Shown: positions 22,225-34,945 of the stretch, piece by piece | How positions within the stretch are numbered: position 1 is the first letter of the stretch | Layout of the letters: each line of letters starts with the position of its first letter | Origin: Hedera helix | Taxonomy: Eukaryota; Streptophyta; Magnoliopsida; Apiales; Araliaceae | Assembly (NCBI GenBank): GCA_947179155.2 | Contig: OX359277.1 | Coordinates: 74,501-138,500 of the forward strand | Length of the DNA stretch: 64,000 bases | Direction: 5' to 3' | Notes under the pieces: model-generated | Told to the model about the DNA's origin: nothing | What the model saw: only the letters and a program-made list of their open reading frames with translations | Database searches by the model: none | Made by a program: the position numbers and the translations under genes

Positions 22225-22853
22225 AAAGAAAGCAGTAGCACTGCTGGAATAAATATTACTGGTATTACAATATTAGATGGAGAAGAGATCTAAACACGGT
22301 TAGGGGAGTATTATAGTACAATTATTTACCACTGGTCTTTGTTTGTGCCTTGTGCCTTGTTCGTTGGCAGAAAGGCGGGGGGAATTATGAGAAAAAGAGG
22401 CTGAAAGGAAAAAAAAAATTCTAAAATTCCTTATATTTATAAATTTTAAAAGAAAATCATAACTTAAAAGTGTATATTATTATTTTACCGTTGTGAGATT
22501 ATATTTAAGAACTATTATAAAAATAAATTTGGTATTTTATTATTTTAGTATGTCAACTAAAACTTTAAAAAAATTCCTTCCAAATTTTTTTAAATCTGGG
22601 AGGAATTTTTTTTAAAAATATCTCTCATTCTATTTTCTTTTCTCTCATCAAAAAATTTACAATTAAAGAATTCTTCCCTAAATTTCTCTCATTCTCTTTT
22701 TTTTTTTCTCTTTTTTAAAACTCAAATAATAAGTAGATCAAAAATTAGAAACCGGAAGCAAGCCTAATTTCTAGTTCGGATGGGATAGATAGATCAGCTC
22801 AAGGAGGAGAGAGAAAATTACCAATACTAGTACTAAATTTGTATAACCAATAA
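22225..22853. other. 5' flank of the PPR gene and intergenic stretch
   Basis: The presumed promoter of the minus-strand PPR gene lies just right of 22224, but no clear TATA box is seen. The rest is AT-rich and non-coding up to the target site of the large MULE. Confidence 0.45.
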
Positions 22854-23164
22854 ATCATTAAAGAGTAAAATATACTCTCATTCTCTATAGACAATTATAA
22901 TAATACTTACTATTCTTCTAATTTTTCAAGTAATACTCACTAGCCTACTATCCCTGCTAGGCATGCACATCAAGCCAGTCTGCCTTGATCCGGCCCGGAC
23001 TTGGCAGGCCTTGACCGTTGAATCAAGCCAGGCCCAGGCTTTGATGTCCCAGAAATATTACCATGCGGCGTTGATGGCGTCTTCTGATGCACACGCAATA
23101 ACAACACTCACACTCTCACAACAATTACACCACACACAGTCTGTCAATCTGTGTCACAGACTCA

Positions 23165-23220
<56 letters not shown>

Positions 23221-23222
23221 CT
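23165..23222. repeat. AT microsatellite inside hAT element 1
   Basis: A run of about 25 AT units, preceded and followed by CA/CACACGC-type short repeats. Confidence 0.95.
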
Positions 23223-23889
23223 CACACACCGACACGCACACCGACACACGCATATATAATATTATTAATATACATTCATTATTCATACATACATGATATA
23301 TACTGCATGGCATAATTGGCATTGACGAATAGCGCATGCACAAATACAATTGCACATTTGCACACACAAATTGCATGCACTCATTTAAATATATAATACT
23401 ACATATTTACATATATGCATTCATGGGATATATATTATTAAGCGCACACGGCAATCGGCTCACACACCACATATACATAATTAAAAATTTATTTTTATAA
23501 TATTATTAAAATAAAATATCGTTTAAAATATTAAATTTAATTAAAATAGTTATAAAAAAGAGATTGTTAAATATATATAAAAATATATTTTATATTAATT
23601 TGAAACAAATATTTTTAAATAATTACAATATATATATATACTTATAAATTATAAAACATAATGCGACATTACGACTCGTCCGTATTAAAAAAAGAAATAA
23701 AAGTTGATGTATTTATTAAAAGTAATGTAGTACAAGTTTACAATTTACAAATTACAACTTACAAATTATAATAATGAATAATTATAAGTTTATAACTTTA
23801 AAGTATAACTTAAGCAAAAATTAATTATGTCTTCAAATCTTCAATATTCATGTAATTGAATTTTCAATAGTTTCTGCTCCGACTTCGAC

Positions 23890-25830
23890 ATCTTCTGAGC
23901 TATCTTAATCGTCTATTACATCTTGTATTTTTCTTTGTGCGACAAGATAATCTTTATAGTAAATGCATATTTCTAAATATTCCGAACTAAATCTGCTTCT
24001 TTTTTCATCTAATACCCTGCCAGATAAAGAAAAACAATATTTTAAAGCTACAGTACTAGCTTGGATAGTTAGTAAATCACAGATCATCGCGGCCAAAGTA
24101 GGAAATTGTCATTTATGTTTATTCCAGAAAGCGAGAATATTAAAATTTTTAAATTCTTTTTCGGTCATAAAACTCCTAAAATTAGTATTACAATATAAAT
24201 CAAGTTCATTTAAACTACTCATGTGTGTTGAAGTTTTTGGTTTCTTGGATAGTGTTTTTAATAAGTTGGCATATTTAGAAGATGAAGGGGCAGGGGCCGG
24301 TGCACGTATAGATGTACAATATACATTTTCATACAATTTATAAAATTCAGTAAATGTAGTATTAAATTTTAATTTAAGGTTATTAATATTACTAGTACCT
24401 ATATTTTTTACTATATCTTTCAAAATACTTTCTACACTTTATAATTTTATAATTGGATTTAATGCAGCGACACAATTAATAACAATTAGTATGTCTTCAA
24501 AGTATTTTTAAAATTTTTCTTCCATTGACAAAATAAAGGGAGACCAAATCTCATTATTTTTAAATTTTTTAAAACCAAATGATATTTCTAAACATGCATA
24601 CAAAACATGATGAATTGTAGGATAATAAACAACAAATAATATTTTTGTGTGTTTTTTAAAAACTTTAAGAATCCTTAAAAGTTGACCCAATATATCACAG
24701 TTTTCGTTTGTTAATTCATGATCCTTCAAAGTATTATAAACTCCATAAGTATATTTTTACGTTTATAAACATCTCTAAACAAATCATATGTACTATTCCA
24801 CTTAGTGTTATTATCAAATTTTACTCTTTTAATTTTTTCTCCTCTTGCATGACAAAAATGTCTAAAATTTTGAAATTTTCTGTTTGAACAATACAGACAC
24901 GTAATCATAACGTGAATTTTAGATTTAGTCCTTTCTAAATAATTAAATCCGGATTGAACAATTAAATTTATTATATGACAAACACATCTAACATGAAAAA
25001 ATGCACAATTTACTACAGGTAACAAATTATTTTTTAACATGGTAACAACACTAGTTTTATTGCTTGCATTATCTAAATTAATACTCATTATTTTATTTTT
25101 AATTTTAAAAGTACGAATAATCTCTATAATTTGAGCCTATATTATTTGACCAGTATGAGTTAATTCAAAAAATTCAAATCCTATAATTATTTTTTGCATA
25201 ACCATTCCAGAATCTATCCAATAAGCAGTCATACAAATATAACTAACTCCATGTTGATGATTAACAGATCAAATATCACTACATAAACTAATTTTATTGT
25301 CAAAATTGTCAAAATATTCAATTAGTTCTTTTTTAACTTTATTATATAATTTAATAGCATCACGTTTAGTATTTGTTTTACTTACTTGTTTATATTTCGG
25401 TTGCAATCCGGATTGAATGTACTCGGTACAACACTGATTACCAAAAAAATTGAACGGAAGCTCCTTCTCGATCACTAGTTTGGCTTGCAACTCTATTTTT
25501 AATATTTGATCATAACTCCAATTGTGACCAAAATGATCAATTTGTGCTTGAAAGCTTTTATCGGTTAGTTTATGCCTTTGCAAACACGATTGGTAGTGTC
25601 GCTGTAGTGTGTTATGGCCTTTAGTACCAAATAAAACGTTGCATATTTTGCATTGAGCTTTTTTAATACCATCGGCAGCCCACACTTCGATGAAATGTTC
25701 TCAAACTGGCGTTGTACATTTGTTTTGCTCACCGGTAGAACGTGAAAATAACATACTCGAACTCGTTCCACTATCAACCCGAATGTTTTTTTGGTTGTTT
25801 TGAATAAATTGTGGTATTTATGATCCGGAT
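23890..25830 (-). pseudogene. hAT transposase (zinc finger BED, RICESLEEPER-like), degenerate
   Basis: Minus-strand domains appear in the right order. A BED zinc finger comes first (AQCKICNVLFGTKGHNTLQRHY, with Cys-x2-Cys and His residues near 25650-25590). The catalytic core follows: FDNKISLCSDI, then INLDNASNKTSVV with the second acidic residue, then CVCHIINLIVQSG with its CxxH motif, and KWNSTYDLFRDVYKR. A DUF4413-like region follows (FNTTFTEFYKLYENVY). Last is the hAT dimerisation tail ALKYCFSLSGRVLDEKRSRFSSEYLE, with YYKDYL, near 24060-23950. In-frame stops (for example after SDI and within GQII-AQI) and small frameshifts disable it. All domains are still recognisable, so decay is moderate. 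Confidence 0.88.
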
Positions 25831-26579
25831 GCAGTGTTGGAGGAATTAATTGTATTGTATTAACATGTAATAAAAAAATATAATAATAATGGGTGTAAAA
25901 GTATAATAATAAGGGGTATAATAAAAAAATGTATTAATAATACCAATTGAGATTTATAATAATAACAATTGAAACTTTGTGGAGAGAAAATTATTCGCTT
26001 TATGTGGAGAGAAAAGAATGTTAAAAGGATTGAAATATAATGAATTAATGATAACAATTGTGAGTGTATTAATATAGTGCACTAACTTCATTTTATACAA
26101 TAAATATATGTCCCTTATGCAACCAGCTAGTAAAAATTTGACCTTTTTTTTTATAGGTAACGCAGGAGGCACTAGGGAGCAGGCCAGCGTTGACACTGAC
26201 AGGCATCAGCAGCAGAAGGTAGCAGCACGCTAGCGTTAGAGCAACAACAGAAGGCAGGCGCTAGCTAACGGTTTACAATGCAATATTTTTGTTACCATTG
26301 GTGTTGCAGGGCGGGCCGGGTAATGGTTCGGGTTGGAGGCCGGGACAGGACTTGGATCGCAAGCCAAACCGGGTTTTCGAGAAGGTTGGTCTAGGTCGGA
26401 TCATTGGGCTAAAAATGCAGTCTGCGACTAACCTGCCAGGCCGAGCCAGGCTTTGACCGGGCCGGGTCAAGGCCGGACCAGGGCCGAATGTGCACGCCTA
26501 ACCTCTGCAGACAACTATAATAACACTCACTACTCCTGCAAACAACTATAATAACACTTACTACCCCACTATCCATCGG

Positions 26580-27260
26580 TTATGGGCAGAAACAGTAAAT
26601 GAGTCTGAAATTACTGAAAAACATCATGATGAGGTTGTAGCTAAAAGTTATAAAAATATAAAAGGCAAACAAATAATTGTAGATGATGGTTATGAGGATG
26701 ATGATGCTTATGACTTGTCTTCCAAGGATGACGATTTTTAGTGTGATAATGAAGAAGAACATGTGAGTGATTTTGAAATAGACAGCGATGAATTTATGGA
26801 TGAAAAGCTTGTAAATGAAGTGATGACTACTAATGATGGGTGATGGGCTATAAGATTACTCATTAAGTGATTAATGTAATAGAGTGTATTATGATGAAGA
26901 TGATGATGAAGATAATCAACTTGTTGAAGATGGTTAAGCTATTAAGGGGAGACAAGTTGATTGTGGACAACTTGGTAAGGTGTTTGACCACTATAGATAC
27001 TGAAATAAATTTGTATATGTTAGGAAACAGAAGATCAAGCTAAATGAAGGTCTTTTATTTTCAAATGTACACAGTTTCAGACAGGTTTTAAGAGATTTTA
27101 CAATTCAAGAGGGTTTTAAGATTAAGAGGATTAAAAATGAGGGGGAAAAGAGTTACATGTAAAAGTGCTGCAGTTGGTTGTCCATGGTGAATACTTACAT
27201 CACCTCTTCCAGGTAATGTGACTTATAAAATCAAGGCAATTAAACACATATTCCTGATAA
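26580..27260 (+). pseudogene. MULE transposase N-terminal exon, first copy
   Basis: The plus strand encodes an acidic stretch (EVVAKSYKNIKGKQIIVDDG, then many Asp/Glu codons) followed near 27040-27230 by EGLLFSNVHSFRQVLRDFTI and QEGFKIKRIKNEG. Next comes a Cys/Trp block best read as CKCAAVGCPWWI after one frame change. This matches the MuDR DNA-binding N-terminus (F..V...F....G..I...KNE..R....C...CPW.I). Stops and frameshifts are present. The frame ends at the junction with hAT element 2. Confidence 0.72.
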
Positions 27261-27706
27261 TGTGACTTATAAAATCCAGATTGAAGAATTAAATTTATTA
27301 TATAACAAACACATCTAACATGAAAAAAATGCACAATTTACTACAGGTAACAAATCATTTTTTAACATGGTAACAACACTAGTGTTATTGCTTGCATTAT
27401 CTAAATTAATATTCATTATTTTATTTTTAATTTTAAAAGTACGAATAATCTCCATAATTTGAGCATATATTGTTTGACCAGTATGAGATAATTCAAAAAA
27501 TTCAAATCCTATAATTCTTTTGTGCATAACCATTTCATAATCTATCCAATGAGTTGTCATACAAATATTGCTAACTCCAGGTTGATAATTAACAGACCAA
27601 ATATCACTACTTAAACTAATTTTATTGTCAAAATTGTCAAAATATTCAATTAGTTCTTTTTTAGCTTTATTATATAATTTAATAGCATCACGTTTAGTAG
27701 TCATTC

Positions 27707-30700
27707 TGTAATGTCCTAGAATTTCCACATCTTTATTAATTAAATTATTAATTTAATTTTCAACGAGTTAGTTTTGCGAGATTACTTAAATCTTTTTATG
27801 TGATTAATTAATTATGTGATTAAATAATTATGTAATTAATTACTAAAATTAATTAAAGAGGGTCACTAATATGTTATTAAATTAGTGAACAAACCCTAAA
27901 GTTTTAATATCAAAATAATTGATAAGTTTCCTATTAATTAAATATTCAATTAAATTGAATATAATGAGTGAATTAAATATAATAAATGAATTAATATGAT
28001 TATTAATTAATATAAATAATGTGAAATATTAATAATAATATTTATTAGTCCATTTAGTAATTTAATACTTATGGGTTAGAATATTTAATTATTTATTCAA
28101 TCTAATTATTTATTTAATCATGGATTGAATAATTAATGTGTAAATTATTAAATTAGCCCAACATGGGTCAATTAGTAGCCCAAGTGGAGAATAATAAAAT
28201 TTGACAATTTAGTAGCCCAAACAATTTAATAGAAGCCCAATTGGTATTTTAAATTAAAGCCCAATGATTGGCCCATTTGAAAAATACTTAATAAAACTAT
28301 TAATTATTAAAAAGTGAACTTGTGACACTCATTTTGGGACATGAAGAAAAAGCTATCAGCCGACCAAGCAAGAAGGAGAAGAGAGAGTGTATTGTTATTA
28401 TTATTATTATTATTATTTGATTTTTCATTTATTTAATTAAAAGGATTGCTTGTTTTATTTTTTTTCAAGTACATGAACCATGCTTCTTTTCACCAACTAA
28501 GTCATGGCTTGTTAACTTGTGTAAGTATCCAATAGCTAGCTTGTAATGGTCAAAATTAGTAGATACATTATGTATATCTATTAATTTTCAAGTATACTTG
28601 GAATGGGTAAATGTTACTTCATTATTTTATCCAAGTTTCAAAAGAGAGAGTTTGAGAGCAAAATATTTTGAGAGAGAGCAAGAGAAGGAGAAGGAGTTCT
28701 AAGCTAGTTTATGTCTTCAAGATTCACAACCTACTTTGGAAGAAAAAGAAAGATAGCCATTAAATCAAGGTAATGGTTATTCTAAATCAAATTTTTGTTT
28801 TTAATTAAATAAACTAATATGTGTGTACAAATATGTTAATATAGTTAATAATGTGTAGTGGTAATATTTATGACATGCTTGAGTGTAATATGTTTGGTTT
28901 GTATTTTGGTATATTTTATATGCTAAAATGTGTATTTAATAGTGTATAATCAAGTCTTGAAATATATGACTAAAAATATTTTTATAAAACTTAGGTTTGA
29001 TGTTCTAATATTATAGAACATTAAATCATGAGAAAAACAAAGTTTGAATCACTCAAAATGGAGTTATACACAAAAAGTTATGATTTATGGTAGTTTATGT
29101 GATGTAAAAATTTTTATAAAAAAATAATGATATTAAATCATGAAAAATTAATTTTTCATGTTATAAATTAATATAAGGTGATTGGTAATTTTTTTAGATT
29201 TTTATTGAGGATTTAAAGCTTACTTGATGATATATTTTTATTTAAAATGAGTATGCCGGACACTGTTCACATTCTGTGAAAGAACAAAAAAATTAAAGGT
29301 TTCCGCGCAATGCGCGGACCACTGTGCACAGTCGGACGCGGAGACAAAACGACGTCGTTTAGCCTCAGAGAAAAATTACGCCGCGCGTACGCGTGGAAGC
29401 CAACAGCAGTGACTCCAAAACGACACCGTTTTGGTCCTGCTTCAGCGTACCGCGCGCAATGCGCGAGCAACTGTTTCCGGGGAAATTACATTTATGCCCC
29501 TCCGTGTTTTTCTGGGCAAAATGACCATTCTGCCCTCGGTTCAGTTTTCGAATTATTTACGGAAATGTCATTCGGGTTAAAATTAAATAATTTAAATATT
29601 TAAAAACTAATTTAAAATTATAACAAAAATAATAATAATACAAAAATAATATTGGGGAGGATATTTTTCAATAAGTTTAATATTTAAATATTTTAAATAT
29701 TAATCTAGTTAGCTAATCCATGGTTAAGTTAAATAAATTTATTATTTATTTATTATTTTAAATGTTAATAATAAATAAAGATGATAAATTAGTAATTATT
29801 ATTTAATGCCTATTAAATAATATTTAAAGAGAGATAAAATTTATAAATTAATTATTTATTATTAAATAATAAATAAGGATAATTAAGTAATTAATTATTA
29901 TTTAATTAACATTAAATAACGATTAATGGAAATTAAGTTATTAGAGTAATAATTTATTATTTAATTTAAATAATAAATAAGAATGATTTGATTATTATTT
30001 AACCTTAAATAATAATTAAAATTAATTAAATAATTAATTATTATTTAATTAACATTAAATAATAATTAAAGAGGATTAAGATTAGTAAACTATTATTTAA
30101 TTTCCTTAAATTAAATAATAAGTAAGGTTAATTACTTAGTTAATTATTGGTTGGTTAATATTAAATTAAAGAAGGTTAAAAATTAAGTCAATAATTATTT
30201 ATTATTTAATTATAATTAAATAATAAGTAAGTACAATTAGTTATTATTTATTTTAAATAATAACTAGAGTTAATTAATTAATTTCTATTTAATCAAGATT
30301 AAATAGTAATTAAATAGAGATTGAGTTAATAAAATAAATTGAATTTAATTATGAGTTAATTAAACAATTGTAATAAGTTGTTTAAGGGTTTAATAAGTGT
30401 CCAACACTTAAGAAAAATATTTTCTAACTTATTAAATTATTAACCTAAAATGATTAAGGGTCTATAAGGTTAATAATATTGTTTTGACTAATGTAAATTA
30501 TGTGTTAGTACTTATGTGTGGTAAATAAATTCATTATTAAGCGTATAGTTATGCAAATACGCCGTACTAATTATTAGACCGACTTTATTAATGTTAGGTC
30601 TTTCAAAGCAAGTTAGTTAAAGCTAGACAATTATTGTAGCTGAGCAGACAGGCAAGTTCTCTAACCCTACTCATTTATTGTTGAACAAGTTCTTATACTT

Positions 30701-31607
30701 GTATTTATTGTCAAAGTTTGAAGTGGTTTAATTATTTAAAATTATCCCACATCCATATTGTTTATAAAATCGCACTTAGTGCATTTGAAGCTTGTTAGTT
30801 CTTGATTCATGAACTGTATTAAAAATGTCTGAAGCTAATAGTTCAGCTAGACATTGCGTTTCTAAATTCAATAACTTGAATACTTTTAAAAGCTTATCCA
30901 AACCATTGTTGGGTGCGGATTTCTTATATTAAGTCTGAGAATTGAACAACCCTAAATTAGGGGATTTTGTGTCGGGAAACCGACTTTGGGCGCCAGTGAC
31001 TAAATGTAATGCATATACAGCGGGTTGAATAGGCTGATCCCCTTGAAAACCAAACAACTCAAAGGGTCAGAGGAAACTCTATTATACCCTCGTTAGTTCA
31101 TGGTCCTTAGTGACCGCTCAGCATTTTAAGATTCAAATCTTCTGTTTATTAAAAATTTGAATCTTGTTTCATTCACAATTGTTATATCTATTGTTGAATC
31201 ATTGATGATATTTCCCATTCATTCATGATATATTAAATCTCTATGATTGTTCTAAACTTGCTGAGCAAACTAGTTGCTCATTCTTGCTATATCATGAACC
31301 ATTTTTCAGATAGACCTGATTGCTCAAAGAAGGATAAGGGAAAAGGAAAAGCCAGAGATTAAATTAGCTTATGCATGCTAATTAGATATTTAATGTGTAT
31401 TTACTGTTGAAGAACCTTTTGTAATTCCTTATGATAGGAACTGTTTATGTTAAGGTTGATAGACCCTGGTATTGTAACATTTTGAAGGGAACCAATATGT
31501 ATTATTCCGCGATATTTAAATGCAATGTATGTATTTAATTGTTAGTAATGTGTTGAATAGTGAGAACCAAACTCGAGGTTATGGAACCCGGATTTGGGGT
31601 CGTCACA
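27707..31607 (+). mobile_element. 3.9-kb LTR unit with CATTC target-site duplication (solo LTR or LARD)
   Basis: The unit begins TGTAATGTCCTAGAAT and ends TTTGGGGTCGTCACA, with identical CATTC at 27702-27706 and 31608-31612. It interrupts the hAT 2 frame, whose two halves join cleanly without it. It has no coding sequence, primer site or internal region. A homologous unit lies at 49721-53637. The TGTAAT...GGGGGCGTCACA end style resembles chromovirus (Tekay-type) Gypsy LTRs from memory. It contains a CG-rich island (29265-29530), a long AT-rich palindromic array (29640-30350) and a conserved GGCTGATCCCCTTG block near 31030. Confidence 0.85.
29265..29530. promoter_or_regulatory. CG-rich palindromic island within the LTR unit
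   Basis: In an otherwise very AT-rich unit this stretch carries CCGCGCAATGCGCGG, CGCGCAATGCGCG and ACGCGTG-like palindromes. It also holds AAAACGACGTCGTTT and CCAAAACGACACCGTTTTGG. The corresponding place in the second unit (51310-51540) keeps the same order. A promoter or silencing-related role is inference. Confidence 0.45.
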
Positions 31608-32742
31608 CATTCTACTTACTTGTTTATATTTCGGTTGCAATCCGGATTGAATGTACTCGGTACAATGCTGATTAGCAAAAAAAATGGATGGGAGCTCCTT
31701 CTCGATCACTAGTTTGGTTTGCAACTCTATTTTTAATATTTGATCATAACTCCAACTGTGACCAGAATGATCAATTTGTGCTTGGAAACTTTCATTGGTT
31801 AGTTTATGTCTTTGCAAATACGAATGGTAGTGTCGCTGTAGTGTGTTATTGTCTTTAGTACCAAATAAGGCGTTGCATATTTTGCATTGAGCTTTTTTAA
31901 TACCATCGGTAGCCCACACTTCGATGAAATGTTCACAAACTAGCGTTGTACGTTTGTTTTGCTCACCGGTATGACGTGAAAATAACGGACTCGAACTCGT
32001 TCCACTATCAACCCGAATGCTTTTTTGGTCATTTTGAATAAATTATGGCGTTTGTGATCCGGATGCAGTGTTGGAGGAATCCATTGTATTGTATTAAAAT
32101 GTAATAAAAATATAATAATAATATGTGTAAAAGTATAATAATAAGGGGTATAATAAAAAAATGTATTAACAACACCAATTGAGATTTATAATAATAACAA
32201 TTGAAACTTTGTGGAAAGAAAATTATTCACTTTATGTGGAGAGAAAAGGATGTTAAAAGAATTGAAATACAATGAATTAATGATAACAATTGTGAATGTA
32301 TTAATATAGTGCATTAACTTCATTTTATACAGCAAATATATGTCTATTATTCAATTAGCCGGTAAAAATTTGAACATTTTGTTTTGCAAGTAATGCAGGA
32401 GGCACCAGGGAGCAGGCCAGCGTTGACACTGACAGACGTCAGCAGCAAAAGGCAGCAGCACGTTAGCGTCAAAGCAACAGCAAAAGGCAGGCGTTAGCTA
32501 GCGGTTTACAATGCAATTTTTTTGTTACTGTTGGCGTTGCAGGCTGGGTCGGGCAATGGTTCGGGTTGGAGGTCAGGACAGGCCTTGGATCGCAGGCCAG
32601 ACCGGGTTTTCGAGAATGTCGGTCCAGGTCGGATCATTGGGCTAAAAATACAGTCTGCGACTGGCCTGCCAGGCTTTGACCAGGCCGGGTCAAGGCCGGA
32701 CTAGGGCTGGACCAGGGCCGGATGTGCACGCCTAACCCCTGC

Positions 32743-33037
32743 AGACAACTATAATAACACTAATTACTCCTGCAGACAACTATAAAAGTTACATGTAAAT
32801 GTGCTGCAGTTGGTTATCCATGGTGAATACTTACATCACCTCTTCCTGATAATGCAACTTATAAAATCAAGACATATTGTGGCACGCACACTTGTATTGT
32901 TGTTTCCACTAACACTGAATTGGATTGCAAACAAATTAGGTGATACATTGAGGGACAATCCTTACTTGAAGATAAATGAAATTCAAACCAAAGTGCGTAA
33001 GAAATGGAAGATTGAGTGCAATAAAATGCAGTTATAC
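32743..33037 (+). pseudogene. MULE transposase N-terminal region, second copy
   Basis: After a short repeat of the MULE terminal sequence (CTGCAGACAACTATAA), the sequence AAAGTTACATGTAAATGTGC repeats 27150-27169 of the first copy almost exactly. It then continues past the point where the first copy is cut: THTCIVVSTNTELDC, frameshift, KLGDTLRDNPYLKINEIQTK, VRKKWKIECNKMQLY. This is the standard MULE sequence ahead of the catalytic core. The reading is interrupted after 'QLY' by the LTR unit at 33038 and resumes at 37814 as RAKKKALAEL. Confidence 0.8.
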
Positions 33038-33125
33038 TGTAATATCCGTGAATATTACAAGTTATTGTAAATAAAAAATTTATTTTATAATATTAATTTT
33101 ATTTCGAAATGCGTTATGCGAATGA

Positions 33126-33157
<32 letters not shown>

Positions 33158-33199
33158 TGTAAGTGAAATTTATGGTTAAATAAACTATTGGGGTAAAGT

Positions 33200-34490
33200 T
33201 GATTATTTTTTATTAATCTGAATTGAGATTTAAAGCTATTTTAGCTTGGAGTGCCTTGGTAACTGTAGTTAATACTCCAAAATTAATCCTCACTTTCAAT
33301 CACAAAATCAGTATAATAGCAAGTAAGGGTCAAACTCATAGAGAGTGATATTGCTTCAATAAATTCCAATGTTTTCTGTTTCTAAATAACAATAAATAAA
33401 TTAGGGGATTTTGAATTATAATTTTAACTAATTAAATTGCAAATAATCAAAATTAAATATTAATGAGAGAAATCGATAAAGAGAAACTTCAGTTTTTCAG
33501 TTCACTATCACTTTTTCATCATTAACATAATAATTAAGCTTAACATTAATCTTTTTCTTTCCTTTAATAAGACTAATAACCCTAGGTAATCACAACCGTT
33601 TAATTACCCGAAATTATCCTTAGGTTTTAATGTATTGTAGCAATCGCATCCAATAAATCCTTACTATCATACAATCTAGAACTATCAATCTAGATTTAAT
33701 ATAACAGTAGCACTAATGATTAGAGAATTAAATTATTTCAAACAACAATCACACAATCGCAGATTATTTAACTTGCCTTCTTGATAACCATAATAATATT
33801 CAAAAGCTTGACCATAATTAAATATTACTAATCGCTACTTATGATCAGATACAATATCATTTGCTTAATACTATATCTTAATATAGCAGATAATAAAAAC
33901 TCAATCAACTTAACTGGCCACATTAAATCAATTAAATCAAATATCATTCATCAATTAAAGTAAATCATCAAGAACAAATCTCATATAAGAAGGAGATGAT
34001 AATATAAACTTAATCAAACCATTAATTGCTAATAAAGTTCAACATCCCTTAGAACTGAAAATAAAGAACTTAGCCTGATATAGTTGAAATTGCAAAATAA
34101 CCTTCATCCTTACACTAGTGAAAAATCTCTCCAAAAGTTGAATTACAATCATTGTGTTCTCATATATTTATATCCTTCCTAACTCTTCTAAAAACCTTCT
34201 AAAACATAGCAACCTTGAAAGTCCTATTTAGAATCAATTTCAACAATTCCACGAATCAGCCCATTTTGAGTCGCCGAACAGGACCTCGACCCTCTTTTAA
34301 CACTACCAAACAGAGCCCTGGCCCTCTTTCTAGTAACTTAATTACAAAAATGCTACTAAACCTTGATTTTCTCATTTTGTCCATCTGATGCCATTTTCTG
34401 CAAAATAAACATAAAAACAAGTAAAACCCTATTAAAGAAAGCAACTATCTAAGCCCAAAAACATCCAATTCGTAGGTATAAAACTCACTC
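33200..34490 (-). repeat. Possible nested minus-strand Gypsy LTR
   Basis: The block AGCAAGTAAGGGTCAAACTC followed by ATAGAGAGTGATATTGCTTC resembles, in reverse, the 'regulated by host primer' end of Gypsy LTRs such as the one at 43332-44597 (GTGGAATCAACCTCGTACTT). Composition also changes within this interval. I could not find clean termini or a target-site duplication. Confidence 0.35.
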
Positions 34491-34945
34491 ATAATTAAAT
34501 TAATAATATATATTAAATTAATGAGGAACTATATACTAAATAAATATATTTAATATATATGTTAATTAAATGGTTTGGAAAATAATTTATGAAATAAAGG
34601 AAATAAAATAAAATTCCTGGTGACCGTGTCGGGCGCTATTGTAAGGAAGGAACATCGCGCCAGGGCACAGTTTAGCTAAACTTGAAAAAAATAATGGATT
34701 CATGACACAACTCGTGGCTGTGCCATTGAATGCCACCTCCTGCTTCAACATCTCAGTGGGAATTATACAACATACGAACTGATTTTAGTTAATTCATTAC
34801 ACTTCAATTTACAAAGAAAAAACAAGTTCAAAGTTTGAAAATCCTCTCAAACTATACCAAAAATTTGTCAAATTAGAAACCAAACAAGAAGATTGTTGTT
34901 CCAAATCTGGTGCTAAGGATTTCTGGAGTCGAGGCGACCTTCAAG

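Larger units (their letters stand above)
22958..26500 (-). mobile_element. hAT element 1 (RICESLEEPER-like), nested in the MULE left TIR
   Basis: The terminal inverted repeats TAGGCATGCACAT (left) and TAGGCGTGCACAT (right, reverse complement) are of the Ac/Tam3-related kind. Flanks ATCCCTGC (22950-22957) and ACCTCTGC (26501-26508) form a degraded 8-bp duplication. Both subterminal regions are rich in GGCCCGG/GGCCTTGACC blocks. The transposase is read on the minus strand. Confidence 0.82.
27278..32734 (-). mobile_element. hAT element 2, 5' part only, split by an LTR unit
   Basis: The right terminus TGTGCACGCCTA (32723-32734) and flank ACCCCTGC (32735-32742) repeat the right end and flank of hAT element 1. 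Minus-strand coding homologous to element 1 occupies 31919-31613 (BED finger region) and, beyond the LTR insertion, 27700-27290 (core to NLDNASNNTSVV). The left part of the element is missing: homology to element 1 stops at about 27278, where MULE sequence is joined directly. Confidence 0.82.

Noticed and set aside
29267..29603. Open frames on both strands over the CG-rich island
   Set aside because: They result from the local CG composition, sit inside an LTR unit, have no domain, and are not kept intact in the second copy.
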